Counted from the first letter of the stretch, positions 50,503 through 60,169 are shown. The stretch: DNA of 64,000 nt from Igneacidithiobacillus sp041146875 (GCF_041146875.1 NZ_JBFRXP010000005.1:62001-126000); one strand, 5' to 3'. Program-made: numbers and translations. Notes: a model not told the origin generated them from the letters alone.

Positions 50503-51320
50503 CGGCGTCGGAGCAGTTGAAGGAATCGTTGCGGGCGTTGGAGGCGTGGTCTGAGTCCGTGAACGGGGATCGGCGCACACCGGAGAATGTTGTGCGGGAA
50601 ATGCAGTCGACTTCCCAGCAGGTGGGATTCTATCTGAGAGAGATTTTCGATAAAATCGTCCATCTGGTCGGGCAGGTGGTTTATGCGTCAGTCTCCGGTG
50701 CGGCGAAAGAGACTGCCGGCAGAATCCAGATTCTGGCCAGCGAACTGGGGGACTACCTGATTGAGGTGACGGATGCCCAGGAAGCGCACCCACCGGAAGC
50801 GTCGCGGTTTCAGGCGTGGCAGGCTGTGGTTGCCCGTGTGGGGGAGTATGCCAGCTTCCATGCGGATTTGCTGGCTGGTGTGCAGGAACGCTATCCGGGC
50901 GTGGAGGACTACGCCCTGGGGTATGCGGTCGGCAGCCTGGATACCCTGTCCGGCATTGCCAGGGAACAGCGGTTGCGGGGCATCCGGATGTCGATGAATG
51001 GGCCATTATCGGAGTATGCGCTGGCGGATGCCGCAACGCTGGGCCTGGTGGAGCAGGAACCGTTTCCGGAAGAGGCGGGAATCGTGCGCAGCCAGACGGC
51101 GGAAGGGATCATTCTGGAGCGTTCTTCCGGACAGTTCGTGGTTTGCCCGATCTCCTCGCTTCCGGAAGGGTCCGTGGGGAAGCCGGTCTCCCTGAAAATG
51201 GAAAACGGGCGGTTTCAGCTGCAGGAAGAAGGGGAAACCGGTTTTCTGGAGGAGGAGGATCAGGAAAAAGAACTGCCTGTGCGACGTGGGCCGGAAACGG
51301 AAATGCTGAACCAGGATTAG
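50499..51320 (+). CDS. Hypothetical protein (273 aa)
   Basis: Helix-rich N-terminal two thirds (for example SQQVGFYLREIFDKIVHLVG) and a beta-like, acidic C-terminus (SSGQFVVCPISSLPEGSVGK, then EEEDQEKE). The start overlaps the EAL-like stop. Not recognised. A terminator follows. Confidence 0.55.
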   Translation: MTASEQLKESLRALEAWSESVNGDRRTPENVVREMQSTSQQVGFYLREIFDKIVHLVGQVVYASVSGAAKETAGRIQILASELGDYLIEVTDAQEAHPPEASRFQAWQAVVARVGEYASFHADLLAGVQERYPGVEDYALGYAVGSLDTLSGIAREQRLRGIRMSMNGPLSEYALADAATLGLVEQEPFPEEAGIVRSQTAEGIILERSSGQFVVCPISSLPEGSVGKPVSLKMENGRFQLQEEGETGFLEEEDQEKELPVRRGPETEMLNQD

Positions 51321-51342
51321 ATTGTTTGTTGTGGCGCGTATT

Positions 51343-51380
51343 CCCACAGGCTTGCGAAGTGCCTGTGGGTTTTTTCTTTT
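51343..51380 (+). terminator. Rho-independent terminator
   Basis: CCCACAGGC (51343-51351), a 9-base loop, GCCTGTGGG (51361-51369), then TTTTTTCTTTT. Confidence 0.92.
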
Positions 51381-51451
51381 GGGGATGCGACTTCTGATAT
51401 GCTGTCTGCAGGAAGTAACGCGATACCGTATTCTATGACAGAGGTGCATCC

Positions 51452-54400
51452 ATGTTCATCCCTTCCCCCTCGTGGTTTGCAACGCTTCCGGATGAGGTTG
51501 CGCAAAACAGCAAGCTGGTACTTGCAAATGATTCTCTTTTCGTTTATACTGACTCCGGGGATTCTGTCGCAACGCTGGAAAACGCTTTTCCCATCCGGTT
51601 TCGGGCGAATCGGGATCGGACGATGTTCCGGGCGAATCTGGCGGATTTGCAGGAAGACCTGTCGCTGACCTGGGTATCCCGGGAGCGTCTGGAAGCAGGG
51701 TTGGGACTGTGGGAATATGCAGGAGAGGTGGATCATGAACGAGAAGGAAAAGAAGAGCTTTCTGGAGATGATGGCATTCGAGCACCGGATGTCCGAGACG
51801 CCCCGGACGGAGGCGGACAACGACCCGGATCTGCACCGGACGCTGCATCAACGGTACGGGCTGTCGATGGAGGTGAGCCGCGAGAGGTTGCGGATGTTGC
51901 GGGATCGCGACCAGAGCTAGAGCCAGAGGATCTTTCGGATCCGGAAACTCCGGCCCCGGAAGTTTCGGTTGAGCCTTCTGTCGCCGGAGAACCGGATACG
52001 GAAGGTGCGGGTGTCCTGCCGGACGCAGCCCGACAGGAACCCGAGCCAGAGCCAACAGAAGAGAGGGCTGAATCTTCGTCCGTTTCGGAAGATTCTCCTG
52101 ACAACGATGGTGACTTCCTTTCCTGGCTGCAGACGGATGGCCGCACGGTTGAGGAAGTCGCCAGTCATCCGGAATTCCTGGAGGAAGTGTCCGCCTCCCG
52201 GTTGGAGCCTGCGGAAAACCTGGTGCTGGATGCACAGGCGTTTGAGCAACAGGCGTATGTGGGCGACAAGGGGAAGGTGCGCAACAATCTCGCGGCCATC
52301 CGGCTGATCAAGGCGCTGGAAAGCCAGTCAGCGAAGCCGCACCGCATTCCCATCGCCTGGCAGGAGACCCTGAGCCGCTTTGTCGGCTGGGGTGGTCTGC
52401 CGCAGATGTTCCGTGATTCCTCCGGGGAATTCGGGCAGGGATTCGGGAAGTTGGGCGAGGATCTGGAGGCTCTTCTGTCTCCGGAAGAATACCAGATGGC
52501 GCGGCGCACCACGCTCGATGCGCACTATACCGCGATGGGAGTCGTGGATGGCATCTGGAATACCCTGGCGTCCAGCGCGCTCGTGTCGCGGGATGACCTG
52601 ATGATTCTGGAACCATCGGTCGGGTCCGGGGTATTCCTGGGGCGTATCCCGGAACGTTTCCGGGACGATGCGGTGGTGATGGGCTGCGAGGTCGACGGAG
52701 TTACTGCCGCCATCGCCTCCTGGTGCCATGGTCGCGCCACCATTCACCAGCAGACGTATGAATCGTTCCCGGTGTTGCGGGATACAGCGACCGGGGAAGA
52801 TGCGAATCGTCATGGATTCGACCTGGTGGTGGGGAACCCGCCTTTTGGGGATCAGAAGGTTTTTGACCGGGTTCACCCGGAATGGTCTGCCCAGGCGCCG
52901 AACATTCACAGTTATTTCTTCGAGAAAAGCCTGTATCAATTGCGCCCGGGTGGAATGATGGCCATGGTCGTTTCCCGTTACCTGCTGGATTCCAGTACGC
53001 AGGAGCAGGAAGACTGGCGCAAATCCTTTGCCTTGCGGGCGGAATTGCTGGGGGCCGTGCGCCTGCCGCGCACCGCTTTCCTGAAAAACGCGGGAACACA
53101 GGTGATGACCGACGTCCTGCTGTTTGCCCGCCGTGCAGAGCCCCTGGCGGAAAATATCGAGGATTTGCAGGACGCCGATTATCCTGACTGGGTGTTTTCC
53201 GTGGAGGATATGGCGCACACGGAGGATGGCCGTCCGATCCCGGGAAGCCGGTATTACCGGACGCATCCGGAAGCCATTCTGGGGAAAGTGGACCTGATCC
53301 GCGGCATGTATCAGGCAAATGAACCTGCGGTTCTGCCGGACGAGCGCAGTGACACCCAGGAGATCCTGTCGCACGCCATTTCCGACACCCTGACAAAATC
53401 GTTTGTCGAACGGCTTTTGCAGGTTGATGTGCCGCCATTTCCGCCCTTGCCTTCTCTGGACAGAAATCTTTTTCTGGAAGCGGATGCTCCCCAGTCCCGG
53501 TTGTTGCGAAACATGCAGGATGCGGCCCGCTGGCATGGGGAAAACTCCTGGTTTGTGTTCGACGATGATCAGGGGGTGCGGCATCTCGCGCTGCGGAAGA
53601 CATCCCATTATTTTGGCGCGGAACTGGCGGCCATGGCGTGCCCGCCAAATTTGTCGATCATGCCGGGGAACAGCCCGTCCAACCGTGCCAAGGAGAATGT
53701 CGGGGAGGAGGACAATGATGGATTGCCGGACTCCGGCATGACGCTGCAGGCTTCCCGGATTCGGCGGATCATGGGTATGTGCGAGGTTCGTGATGCCCTG
53801 AAATCCCTGTTGGATTTGCAGGTTTCCCTGCAGGCGACGGATACGGAGGTGGAAGAGAAACGCGAGCAGTTGAACCAGACGTATGACGCTTTCGTCAAAA
53901 AGCATGGGTTACTGCATCGAAGAATCAATGCGCGGCTGTTTGCCCTGGACCCTGCTGCAGGTTCCCTGCGTGCCCTGGAAAAGGACTACGAGCCGGAAGT
54001 ATCCGCTGCGGTTGCCCGCCGCACCGGCATGTCTCGCGCTCCGGAAAAGGCGGAAAAGGCGGACATCTTCCGGGAGAGAACGATGTTCCCCAGCGAGGCG
54101 CCTGCCATGGCGGGCACGCCAGTCGATGCCTTGCGGATATCACTTTCCCTCCGTCAGTCCGTGGACAAGGAATATCTGCTGGATCTGTTGCGGGGTGGCT
54201 GGTTCCCCTCCGATCTGGATAACGAGACCGCTTGGCAACGGGTTCGGGAAGATTTGGGAGACAGCGTCTTGCTGGACCCGGAAACCGGGGAACTGGCGCT
54301 GCGGGATCTGGTGCTGTCCGGGCGCATCGAGGATCGGATTCGTCTCGCGAGGAACCGGCAGGAGACGACGGTACCCGAGACGGCGGAACATGCCGAATGG

Positions 54401-57400
54401 GAAAAAACGATTACCGCCCTGGAAGGGGTGATTCCGGCAAGAATCCCATTCTCGCGGATTTCCTTCCGGATGAGGACGCCATGGGTTCCTTCCCCGGTAC
54501 GGGAGGAGTTCTTCCAGGAAGCCTTTGAATCGGATATTCATGCGCATTATATGGAAAATTCCGGAAAATGGGTGGTGCAGAGCCGTTCTGCCGGCAGTCA
54601 GGATTTGCGCTGGTCTTCCGGCTCCAGAACCGGGAAGGTGGATTCGCGACTGATCCTGGATACCCTGCTGAACGACAAGCCTCCGGTCGTCCGCTATACC
54701 GACCGCAACGGGAACATCCTGGTGGACGAGGGAGACTCCGAGTTGCTGCGTTCCCGTTGCGAGGATTTGCGGAAGGAATGGGAACGGTGGGTGAGTGCGC
54801 ACCCAGAGGCGCAGGATACCCTGGAGTCCGCCTATAACGACCGTTTCAATGGCGAGGTGCTGCCCCGTTATGATGGGTCGCATCTGGATTTGCCGGGGAT
54901 GTCCGGGGCGATTTCCCTGCGCCCGCAGCAAAAAAACGTCATCTGGCGAGGGTTGGCCGGCAACAATCTCATCATGGATCACGCGGTGGGTGCAGGAAAG
55001 ACCTTTGCCGGAATTGCTTATGTGATGGAAATGCGCAGAACGGGGCGGGCCAAGAAGCCGTTGATCCCTGTGTTATCGCATCTGGTGGAGCAATGGGAGG
55101 AAGCGTTCCTCACCCTGTACCCCAACGCCAGGGTTCTGGTTGCCCGTGAAGGGGATCGCAGCAAGAAGTCCCGCCAGGAATTTCTGGCGCGGGCGGCTTT
55201 CGGGGACTGGGATGCGGTCATCGTGCCGCACAGTCTCTTCTCCCGGATTCCCGCGGATCCGGAAGATGAATTCAGATACCTGCAATCCGAGATCGACCTG
55301 TATGTGGAGTCGATGGAACAGTACAAAGAGATCGGAGATGGTCGCAGCGTCAAGCAGATGGAGCGCAAAATCGCCACGTTCCGTTCTCGTCTGGAGAAAA
55401 AGATGGCGAGACAGAAAGCCGATACCGGATTGCTGCACATGGGCAATGTGGGCTTTGATCTTCTGGTTGTGGATGAGGTGCAGGAATTCAAGAATCTTTC
55501 GTTCAACACCAACCTGAAAAATGTCTCCGGCATGGGAAATCCGGAAGGTTCCGCGAGAGCGATGGATTTGTACATGAAAGTGAAGGGGATCAACCGGATT
55601 CGGGGTCGCGAGGATGGCGTGGCGTTCCTGACGGGGACGCTGCTGTCCAACACCCTGGCGGAGATGTATATCTGGCAACGGTACCTGGATGAATCGATGC
55701 TGGAAGATCTGGGACTGCGCACCTTCGATGCCTGGAAGGACACGTTTGCCTCGGTGATCCGGGAATTTGGCTTCACCCTGACCGGGGAGTACAAGGAGCG
55801 GGCGTATCTGGGCCGGTTTGAGAACTGGCCGGAACTGTTGCGCCTGCTGAACCGGTTCAAGGACAGCGTCACCATCGCCGACGTACAGCGGATGATGGAG
55901 GAAGCCGGCATGGGAAATCTGCCCATACCCAGGGTGGCTGGTGGTGCTCCGGAAATCATCTCCGTGCAGCCCACGTTGACTCAGCAGGATCTCATCGGCA
56001 GGGAGGTCGGGGAAACGCCGGGTGGACTTCCGGTCTACAACGAGGGGTCCATCCTGTACCGGCTGGATCATCTGCCGCGTCGACCGAAGAAAGGGGAGGA
56101 CAACATTCTGTCGCTCGCCAGCGAACTGATGAAGGTCGGGCTGGATGCCCGCGCGTTGACCAAGATGCAGAATGCGGATGGCGAGGAAAACGGTCAGAAG
56201 CTGATCAGCGCGGCAAACCGCATGTTCTCCATTTACCAGGACTGGATGGAGGACCGGGGCACGCAACTGGTGTTCCTGGATTTCTCCACGCCGAAATCCG
56301 GCAAAGGACCGCAGGGGAAGGATCGCAAGGCGCTGGAAGCCATGGATGCCCTGCAGGTTCTGGAGGAGACGCAACAACGCCGGGATCTGACAGAGGAAGA
56401 GGCGTCCGACCGGGATGCGTATGAGGAGATTCTGGAATCGTATTCGTCAGCGGAACTGGAGGATTTGCGGGACGTTGGGGATCGGCAAGTCTGGACGGCC
56501 TATGCGGAATTGCGTGACATGCTGGTGCGGAAAGGCGTTCCGGCGGAGGAGATCGTCTTCATCCATGATGTTGCCGATGACAAGAAACAGGATCTGTTCA
56601 GCAAGGTGCGCAGTGGCCGGGTTCGTTTTCTGGTGGGGTCCAGCAGCAAGATGGGCGCCGGGATGAACGTCCAGGATCGACTGGTCGGCATGCACCATCT
56701 GGATGCGCCGTACCGTCCCCTGGACCTGGAGCAGCGGAATGGGCGTGGCATCCGGCAGGGGAACAAGCTGCTGGAGAAGTATGGAGAGGAGAAGTTTGCG
56801 GTACACGTTTGCTATTACGTCACGGAATCTTCCGGTGACGCCGGACGCTGGCAGATTCTGGAGTTCAAGAAGCAGTTCATCGACCAGTCACGGGCGCCGC
56901 TGGATGCCGCATCCGAACTTCGCTCGCTGGAAGATCCGGGGGCGCAGGCATTCGATCCGGCAAAGGTGAAGGCGGAAGCGTCTGGGAGCCAGGTTCTGAT
57001 TGATCGCGTGCGGATTGCGCAGATGTGCAAACAGGAATCCCTGGACGTGGCCGGCAGGAAATCGGTGCTGGCGGACGTTCAGCGTCAGGAAAGAACCGTC
57101 CGGCAACGGCTGGAATCTGGTAACCGGTGGGAGTCCGCGCTGGAAACCATGAAGGATCCGACAGAAGCCTGGATGAAGGAATACCGGAAGTGGCAAAACC
57201 GTTCCGGCGCCAGGGGCGACGCTGAGGACGTGCCCGGTGAAGAGATTGCACAGGGAAACCTGGAAGACGCGGGAGTTCCAGACAAAAAGCCGAAGAAGGA
57301 AAGTCGGAAAGACAAGGAATTCCAGGTGTTTTTCCCAGCGGATGATGGGGGGTGGAAAAAGGAATCGCTGCCGGTCCGGGAGATTGGCGAGCGGTTTCAC

Positions 57401-58333
57401 CGGCATCTGGTCGATGCCCTGCGTTCGGAAATTCAATCTGATGAATCGGGAAAACCTGTCTGGGAAAATCGTTGTTCTGATGCTTTGTTGGACCGGAGAT
57501 GGTTTCGTCTGGAATCTCCGTCTGGTCAGGATCTGGGGGAGATAAAGATTGGGGATTGGCGGAAAGAGAAGTTTGATGACCGCGCTGTCACCCTTATTTT
57601 TCACTGGCACCTGCCGGAATCCCTGGCGAGGGAGAAGGAGGTTTCCGGGGATGTGACCAACCTGCTGTATAAAGATTCCGTGCTTCGCCTGGATTTCTGG
57701 GCACCGGAAGTTCTCCGCCCGGAACTGGCTCTGGCGAACAATCGGGAGGCGGAACAGGCGGAACAGAAAGCGCAGTACACCCGGATTGGGAAATCTCTAT
57801 GTTCCGCGCCGGGAAATATCCTGAGCGCCCTGGAGGAGGTCGGCTATCTGCTGCGGCGGGAAAAGGAAAAGATGTCGTCCATACAGAAAGAAATCGCCCG
57901 TCTGGCAGACCTGCAGCCTGAACTGGAAAAGCGGGAGGAAGCGCTGACGCAGAAGGAGGGGGTTCTTGCCGACCTGGAAAAAGCGTTGCGTTGTGGTGTC
58001 CGGAAATACGAAAAGGTGGACGATCGGATTGCCGCATTGCAGACGATTGTCGCCGTGGCGGCCAAACCGGAGACGGACGGGAAACTGGAGACGGAGGAGG
58101 AGGGTGGCCAGCCAGGTGCTCTTTCCGTACAGAACCAGTCCGCGGAATGGAAGCTGGACACCCTGCTTTCCATTCGGGAATCCCTGTCCCGCTGGGCCGA
58201 ACACCGGGAAAAGGCGCTGCTGGCATTCGCGGGTGGAGAACTCTTCGTCCCGGATGCGGACGGCTTTCTGGAAGATCCGGCAGAAGCCCCGGAAAAACGG
58301 GAGGAGGATGGGTTGTTCGCGGTTGCACAGTAA
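51452..58333 (+). CDS. DarB-like giant methyltransferase-helicase (antirestriction type)
   Basis: A 2293-aa protein, close to the size of phage P1 DarB. After an acidic linker (about 95-230) comes an N6-adenine methyltransferase: AHYTAMGVVDGIWNT, SAM motif I LEPSVGSGVFLG (about 390), catalytic VVGNPPFG (about 460). A helicase follows: Walker A HAVGAGKTFAG (about 1175), LLVVDEVQEF (about 1345), and motif VI EQRNGRGIRQGN (about 1760). The end (about 2130-2230) is coiled coil. Such fusions protect incoming DNA from restriction during transfer. GAGGTG precedes ATG 51452. A second ORF is embedded near the start, and a 64-bp antisense recJ copy lies at 53627-53690. Confidence 0.85.
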   Translation: MFIPSPSWFATLPDEVAQNSKLVLANDSLFVYTDSGDSVATLENAFPIRFRANRDRTMFRANLADLQEDLSLTWVSRERLEAGLGLWEYAGEVDHEREGKEELSGDDGIRAPDVRDAPDGGGQRPGSAPDAASTVRAVDGGEPREVADVAGSRPELEPEDLSDPETPAPEVSVEPSVAGEPDTEGAGVLPDAARQEPEPEPTEERAESSSVSEDSPDNDGDFLSWLQTDGRTVEEVASHPEFLEEVSASRLEPAENLVLDAQAFEQQAYVGDKGKVRNNLAAIRLIKALESQSAKPHRIPIAWQETLSRFVGWGGLPQMFRDSSGEFGQGFGKLGEDLEALLSPEEYQMARRTTLDAHYTAMGVVDGIWNTLASSALVSRDDLMILEPSVGSGVFLGRIPERFRDDAVVMGCEVDGVTAAIASWCHGRATIHQQTYESFPVLRDTATGEDANRHGFDLVVGNPPFGDQKVFDRVHPEWSAQAPNIHSYFFEKSLYQLRPGGMMAMVVSRYLLDSSTQEQEDWRKSFALRAELLGAVRLPRTAFLKNAGTQVMTDVLLFARRAEPLAENIEDLQDADYPDWVFSVEDMAHTEDGRPIPGSRYYRTHPEAILGKVDLIRGMYQANEPAVLPDERSDTQEILSHAISDTLTKSFVERLLQVDVPPFPPLPSLDRNLFLEADAPQSRLLRNMQDAARWHGENSWFVFDDDQGVRHLALRKTSHYFGAELAAMACPPNLSIMPGNSPSNRAKENVGEEDNDGLPDSGMTLQASRIRRIMGMCEVRDALKSLLDLQVSLQATDTEVEEKREQLNQTYDAFVKKHGLLHRRINARLFALDPAAGSLRALEKDYEPEVSAAVARRTGMSRAPEKAEKADIFRERTMFPSEAPAMAGTPVDALRISLSLRQSVDKEYLLDLLRGGWFPSDLDNETAWQRVREDLGDSVLLDPETGELALRDLVLSGRIEDRIRLARNRQETTVPETAEHAEWEKTITALEGVIPARIPFSRISFRMRTPWVPSPVREEFFQEAFESDIHAHYMENSGKWVVQSRSAGSQDLRWSSGSRTGKVDSRLILDTLLNDKPPVVRYTDRNGNILVDEGDSELLRSRCEDLRKEWERWVSAHPEAQDTLESAYNDRFNGEVLPRYDGSHLDLPGMSGAISLRPQQKNVIWRGLAGNNLIMDHAVGAGKTFAGIAYVMEMRRTGRAKKPLIPVLSHLVEQWEEAFLTLYPNARVLVAREGDRSKKSRQEFLARAAFGDWDAVIVPHSLFSRIPADPEDEFRYLQSEIDLYVESMEQYKEIGDGRSVKQMERKIATFRSRLEKKMARQKADTGLLHMGNVGFDLLVVDEVQEFKNLSFNTNLKNVSGMGNPEGSARAMDLYMKVKGINRIRGREDGVAFLTGTLLSNTLAEMYIWQRYLDESMLEDLGLRTFDAWKDTFASVIREFGFTLTGEYKERAYLGRFENWPELLRLLNRFKDSVTIADVQRMMEEAGMGNLPIPRVAGGAPEIISVQPTLTQQDLIGREVGETPGGLPVYNEGSILYRLDHLPRRPKKGEDNILSLASELMKVGLDARALTKMQNADGEENGQKLISAANRMFSIYQDWMEDRGTQLVFLDFSTPKSGKGPQGKDRKALEAMDALQVLEETQQRRDLTEEEASDRDAYEEILESYSSAELEDLRDVGDRQVWTAYAELRDMLVRKGVPAEEIVFIHDVADDKKQDLFSKVRSGRVRFLVGSSSKMGAGMNVQDRLVGMHHLDAPYRPLDLEQRNGRGIRQGNKLLEKYGEEKFAVHVCYYVTESSGDAGRWQILEFKKQFIDQSRAPLDAASELRSLEDPGAQAFDPAKVKAEASGSQVLIDRVRIAQMCKQESLDVAGRKSVLADVQRQERTVRQRLESGNRWESALETMKDPTEAWMKEYRKWQNRSGARGDAEDVPGEEIAQGNLEDAGVPDKKPKKESRKDKEFQVFFPADDGGWKKESLPVREIGERFHRHLVDALRSEIQSDESGKPVWENRCSDALLDRRWFRLESPSGQDLGEIKIGDWRKEKFDDRAVTLIFHWHLPESLAREKEVSGDVTNLLYKDSVLRLDFWAPEVLRPELALANNREAEQAEQKAQYTRIGKSLCSAPGNILSALEEVGYLLRREKEKMSSIQKEIARLADLQPELEKREEALTQKEGVLADLEKALRCGVRKYEKVDDRIAALQTIVAVAAKPETDGKLETEEEGGQPGALSVQNQSAEWKLDTLLSIRESLSRWAEHREKALLAFAGGELFVPDADGFLEDPAEAPEKREEDGLFAVAQ
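51735..51920 (+). CDS. Embedded small ORF (61 aa) in another frame
   Basis: It reads MNEKEKKSFLEMMAFEHRMS, then DPDLHRTLHQRYGLSMEVSR, normal-looking protein sequence. The overlapping darB frame here is a low-complexity stretch (GEPREVADVAGSRPELEPE). ATG 51735 has a strong site, AGGAGAGGTGG, 3-4 bases upstream. Either this is a real overlapping gene, or the darB-like ORF arose by fusion through it. Confidence 0.5.
   Translation: MNEKEKKSFLEMMAFEHRMSETPRTEADNDPDLHRTLHQRYGLSMEVSRERLRMLRDRDQS
53627..53690 (+). repeat. 64-bp inverted copy of recJ segment 61389-61452
   Basis: All 64 bases match the reverse complement of 61389-61452 without a difference. In recJ they encode RLDGLFPGMIDKFGGHAMA of the DHHA1 domain; in the darB-like gene, read antisense, they give MACPPNLSIMPGNSPSNRA. 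The recJ copy is clearly the source because its peptide is conserved. Confidence 0.95.
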
Positions 58334-58360
58334 CGCCATATAAGATATGTTAGCGTTACT
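58323..58360 (+). promoter_or_regulatory. Promoter with double TAACGC operator
   Basis: TTGCAC (58323-58328), 17 bases with GTAACGCCATATAA, TATGTT (58346-58351), then the inverted TAGCGTTAC (58351-58359). Two facing TAACGC sites suggest dimer binding. It starts just before the darB-like stop. Confidence 0.65.
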
Positions 58361-58381
58361 ATTTGCCGGATCGGGAAAAAC

Positions 58382-58840
58382 ATGGCCTTTGACTTACGGG
58401 ATGGGGATACGGTAGAGGCGGATGAAGACGGGTTGCGATATCTGTTTGCCTGGGGGGGTGGCGGCGATCGTGCATCCCGTCCGGATCGGATGCTGCTTTG
58501 TGGAATGATCATCCAGGCCGCGAAGGATGTCAGTGAACATCGGGCAGGCAGGTGGGTGGAGGGGCTGGACGTTCACGGATCGGCGGAATACTGGTTTCTG
58601 CACCCGGAAGAAGGGGTGATTCCCCTTTCCTGGTGTTTTTCCGTTTTGTTTCCACAGTTGCAGGACTCGATGACAGCGATAGAGTTTGGACAAGCCATCC
58701 TGAAAAACGCGGATCGGGTCGGATTGATGGACATCCCGACGGTTACGGAAGCGCAGGAACCGATCAAAGGGCTGCAGGGGTTTTCCGATCGCCTGTTTTC
58801 CGTTCTGGACGGCACCGCGCTGTTGTCATCGCCCTCCTGA
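58382..58840 (+). CDS. Hypothetical protein (152 aa)
   Basis: A small acidic protein (MAFDLRDGDTVEADEDGLRY at the start) with a hydrophobic central stretch (EEGVIPLSWCFSVLFPQLQD), not recognised. It is first in the operon after the double-operator promoter. Its stop overlaps the next start as TGATG. Confidence 0.55.
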   Translation: MAFDLRDGDTVEADEDGLRYLFAWGGGGDRASRPDRMLLCGMIIQAAKDVSEHRAGRWVEGLDVHGSAEYWFLHPEEGVIPLSWCFSVLFPQLQDSMTAIEFGQAILKNADRVGLMDIPTVTEAQEPIKGLQGFSDRLFSVLDGTALLSSPS

Positions 58841-59316
58841 TGGCGACGTGGGCGCATTTCCCGGAGCACTTGCGCGACCGGATCAAGGATTCCTGTGGTG
58901 GCGCAGGCATCGGGGGGGTCGCCAACACCACTGCGAATGCCGCGGCGCGCAAGACTCCTTCTCCGGCGGAGCATCTGGGTCTTTTGCTGAAGACGGAGCT
59001 TTCCGAGTTTGCCCTGGTCCCGGAGTACCGTTTTCACCCGGAGCGACGATATCGCATCGATTACGCCTTCCCCCAACAGAAGGTGGCCATCGAGTTTGAC
59101 GGGTATCGCAGCCACGGGATTTCCCTGTCTGGCTTCCGGGATGGCCTTCGACGCCAGAATCTCCTGGTACTGCTGGGCTGGCGGGTATTGCGTTACAGCA
59201 TTCTCGATCTGCGGGATACCGGTCGCATCGTGCGGGAGGTCCGGGAATTGTTGTCCGGGGCCAGGGCGCCTGCGCCTGGGGCGTCCGAAACAGGCTTGAC
59301 AAAACCTCAAAAGTAA
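58840..59316 (+). CDS. Vsr/DUF559-type endonuclease-fold protein (158 aa)
   Basis: Residues about 45-140 show the PD-(D/E)xK fold of very-short-patch/DUF559 proteins: FHPERRYRIDYAFPQQKVAI, then EFDGYRSHG and RQNLLVLLGWRVLRYS. The Asp (RIDYAF), the Glu (AIEFDG) and the basic GW-V-R end are present. It could nick DNA for repair, restriction or transfer. ATG 58840 overlaps the previous stop. The C-terminal 15 residues are Ala/Pro rich. Confidence 0.78.
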   Translation: MATWAHFPEHLRDRIKDSCGGAGIGGVANTTANAAARKTPSPAEHLGLLLKTELSEFALVPEYRFHPERRYRIDYAFPQQKVAIEFDGYRSHGISLSGFRDGLRRQNLLVLLGWRVLRYSILDLRDTGRIVREVRELLSGARAPAPGASETGLTKPQK

Positions 59317-59325
59317 CGCTATATT
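59296..59325 (+). promoter_or_regulatory. Promoter with TAACGC operator motif
   Basis: TTGACA (59296-59301), 18 bases, TATATT (59320-59325); AAAGTAACGCTATATTATA is the same as at 13943-13971. It lies inside the end of the endonuclease-like gene. Confidence 0.8.
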
Positions 59326-59358
59326 ATACCTGTTTGCCATTCATGCAGGGTGATCGTG

Positions 59359-59538
59359 ATGCAATCTCCAGAAATTGTGGTGCGGGTAACGTATCCGGGT
59401 AACATTTCTACCCAGTATTCTGTCCCATCTTCGACCCGAATCGTGGATTTTGTGGAAATGATTTCCCGTATCGGCCCGGTTCTCAAGGTCTCTTTCCCGA
59501 AAGAAGATTCCCGGAACCGCCAGAGCAAGGTTGCCTGA
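59359..59538 (+). CDS. Small hypothetical protein (59 aa)
   Basis: MQSPEIVVRVTYPGNISTQY begins a short beta-like protein with a charged end (KEDSRNRQSKVA). ATG 59359 follows GGGTGAT. It lies 2 bases before the HAD-like gene. Not recognised. Confidence 0.5.
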   Translation: MQSPEIVVRVTYPGNISTQYSVPSSTRIVDFVEMISRIGPVLKVSFPKEDSRNRQSKVA

Positions 59539-59540
59539 GC

Positions 59541-60140
59541 ATGCGGTCAGGAAGCCGTGCTCCGGTTGTCGTTGTCGACCTTGACGAGGTTTTGCTGGAT
59601 TTCCAGCAGGCGTGGCGGGACTGCGCCGGCATGGTTCTGCAAAAGGAGATGGTCCGGCAGTCGGATGCCTATCTCCTGTCTTCCCGGTACGGTCTCACGA
59701 AACCGGAAGCCTCGCGGGTATGGGAGGTATTTCACGGGGACGCCTGGTGGGAAAGGGTGCCGCCACAACCGGATGTCTGGGATTTCATCGCGGAGATGGA
59801 CCGTGTCGGGGTTTCCCTCTGGGCGGTAACCAACGTGGACCCGCAGTGGGGGTATGCCCGGGCGCTCTCCCTGGGAGGCGCCATTCCGGAAGGGCGGATT
59901 GTCTGTCTGGGCGCGCAGGCCACCGCTGCGGATCGTGCAGAGGTGCTGCGGCGGTTACGGGCCACTGCGTTTCTGGATGACCTGCCGGAAAATGTGAATG
60001 CGGCGGTATCGGTGTTGCCATGCGCGGTGCATCTGAACCGGAATTATGCTGACCGTGGAGTTGCGCAACACCCTGCATCCGTCATCGATCATCTGCTGGA
60101 TTTCCCTGTGGTGCTGGAGTCGATGTTCCGGCAATCCTGA
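59541..60140 (+). CDS. HAD-like phosphatase/nucleotidase (199 aa)
   Basis: The N-terminal VVVVDLDEVLLDFQQAW gives the HAD motif I DxDxV (Asp13, Asp15), with WAVTNVDP as motif II (Thr) and ATAFLDDLPENV as motif IV (Asp-Asp). It resembles 5'(3')-deoxyribonucleotidase-type HAD proteins; the substrate is not known. It is next to RecJ, so nucleotide salvage during repair is conceivable. Confidence 0.7.
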   Translation: MRSGSRAPVVVVDLDEVLLDFQQAWRDCAGMVLQKEMVRQSDAYLLSSRYGLTKPEASRVWEVFHGDAWWERVPPQPDVWDFIAEMDRVGVSLWAVTNVDPQWGYARALSLGGAIPEGRIVCLGAQATAADRAEVLRRLRATAFLDDLPENVNAAVSVLPCAVHLNRNYADRGVAQHPASVIDHLLDFPVVLESMFRQS

Positions 60141-60169
60141 AGTTTCCGCCCTCTGTACAGGAGTCTGTC

